NCBI GenBank assembly: GCA_020137815.1
Contig: CM035356.1
Coordinates: forward strand, 635,001 to 699,000
Direction: 5' to 3'
Length of the DNA stretch: 64,000 nucleotides
From: Hormiphora californensis
Lineage: Eukaryota > Ctenophora > Tentaculata > Cydippida > Pleurobrachiidae
Shown: positions 63,320 through 64,000 of the stretch, in pieces
Position numbering within the stretch: position 1 is the first letter of the stretch
Layout: each line of letters opens with the position of its first letter
Notes under the pieces: generated by a model
What the model was told of the DNA's origin: nothing
Databases searched by the model: none
What the model saw: the letters and a program-made list of their open reading frames with translations, nothing else
Position numbers and translations under genes: made by a program

Positions 63320-64000
63320 GTGAAAGCATTGGCCTAATTATGTCACTCTACCTGATACTGTTTTGACGGGACATTATCTTTTTGTGTTTTGCCTTAATCA
63401 TCAGTTTTTAACTTTTGTGAGCCACGGTTTTGTTGCAGGATTACTCTTTAACTGGTAGTGGTTAGCTATAATATAGGTATCTTGTCAGTTCTACCATCAC
63501 GGCTTTGAATTCTGAAGAATTTTCAAATTCTCCAATCTTCGTGATCAAGTTCAGTTCTCTTTGTTCAGTTTGTTCTCTCTCTCCCTTCACTCTCTCTCTC
63601 TCTCCCTCTATGTTCACTCTATTTTTCTCTCCCTCTATGTTCACTCTATTTCTCCCTCTATGTTATAGCTGGTTCTACTTGGTGTCGACCCGCACTCTCT
63701 TACACTCTAAAATTGATCCTATTGACCTGGTCATACCGTTGTAGACTACTGCTGCAGTTGTTGTAGTACATGTAGTAGTTCTAAATACTCACTATAGGAT
63801 GAGTGCTATATGGTGACCAGGAAAGCTCAAAGCTCAAAAACTATGAATTACTCTCAGGGGTGACTGGGGGAATAATTGATTAATTTCCAGTTCCAAAATA
63901 GTCATATTTTATGCTTGGTGAGCCATGCATGCTTTTGCTTCCTTCTAGCTACCCTCGCTAGGTTACGTAGCCTTTGTCTGTTGTTGTACTGCACTGGTGA
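63320..64000. other. Probable intron 1 of the terminal gene
   Basis: CT-rich repeats (63574-63660, with a ~24-bp CTCCCTCTATGTTCACTCTA unit repeated) and no supported exon. Confidence 0.35.

Overview
The window looks like invertebrate metazoan nuclear DNA. Its genes are interrupted by mostly short GT-AG introns. It carries orthologues of animal ciliary genes (RSPH9 and a CXorf58-like gene), the actin nucleator subunit ARP2, a rhodopsin-class GPCR, a long PDZ-domain protein, a CR1-like non-LTR retrotransposon and many inverted-repeat DNA elements. An early-branching animal such as a sponge would fit, but nothing in the sequence proves the lineage. There is no operon, plasmid, phage or CRISPR content.

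Layout. 0.3-1.8 kb: a minus-strand gene with a His/Glu-rich segment and a C-terminal membrane anchor. 2.3-4.2 kb: a dead CR1-like 3' end, a tandemly duplicated repeat block bounded by a 16-bp direct repeat, and a 216-bp inverted-repeat element. 5.3-10.2 kb: a plus-strand gene for a highly charged, disordered protein. 12.1-21.9 kb: ACTR2 (ARP2) on the minus strand. Its middle exons lie in about 8.4 kb of visibly corrupted, homopolymer-inflated sequence (12.53-20.94 kb) that I read as an assembly or base-calling artefact. 22.4-27.3 kb: a full-length CR1-like element (ORF1 and ORF2, minus strand) inserted between ACTR2 and the next gene. 27.5-32.1 kb: four closely packed plus-strand genes: a small unknown protein, a CXorf58-like protein, RSPH9 and a secreted nucleoredoxin-like protein. 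32.4-38.1 kb: a convergent seven-exon GPCR gene whose introns hold a poly-G-ended inverted-repeat element and a 2.25-kb palindromic repeat. 38.1-43.3 kb: intergenic DNA with long GA and CT runs. 43.3-62.4 kb: a 25-exon gene for a protein of about 1,235 residues with a C-terminal PDZ domain. Its introns contain a 0.64-kb foldback element, a 3.9-kb foldback element whose arms hold a 32-bp minisatellite, a 79-bp hairpin and a pogo-type MITE. 63.2 kb: first exon of a secreted or membrane protein gene that leaves the window.

Functional theme. RSPH9 (motile-cilium radial spoke head) lies beside a CXorf58-like gene, whose family is mostly tied to ciliated or testis cells. RFX X-box motifs occur in an RSPH9 intron (one mismatch), in a GPCR intron (perfect) and about 1 kb upstream of the PDZ gene (perfect). 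A neighbourhood of cilium-related genes is possible but is an inference. Exon models were built by hand from splice sites and reading phase. The RSPH9 model (834 nt), the GPCR model (1,290 nt) and the PDZ model (3,708 nt) all close in frame. The most unusual content is the set of near-perfect palindromic or foldback elements, two of which share CAGGGTGT-type ends.
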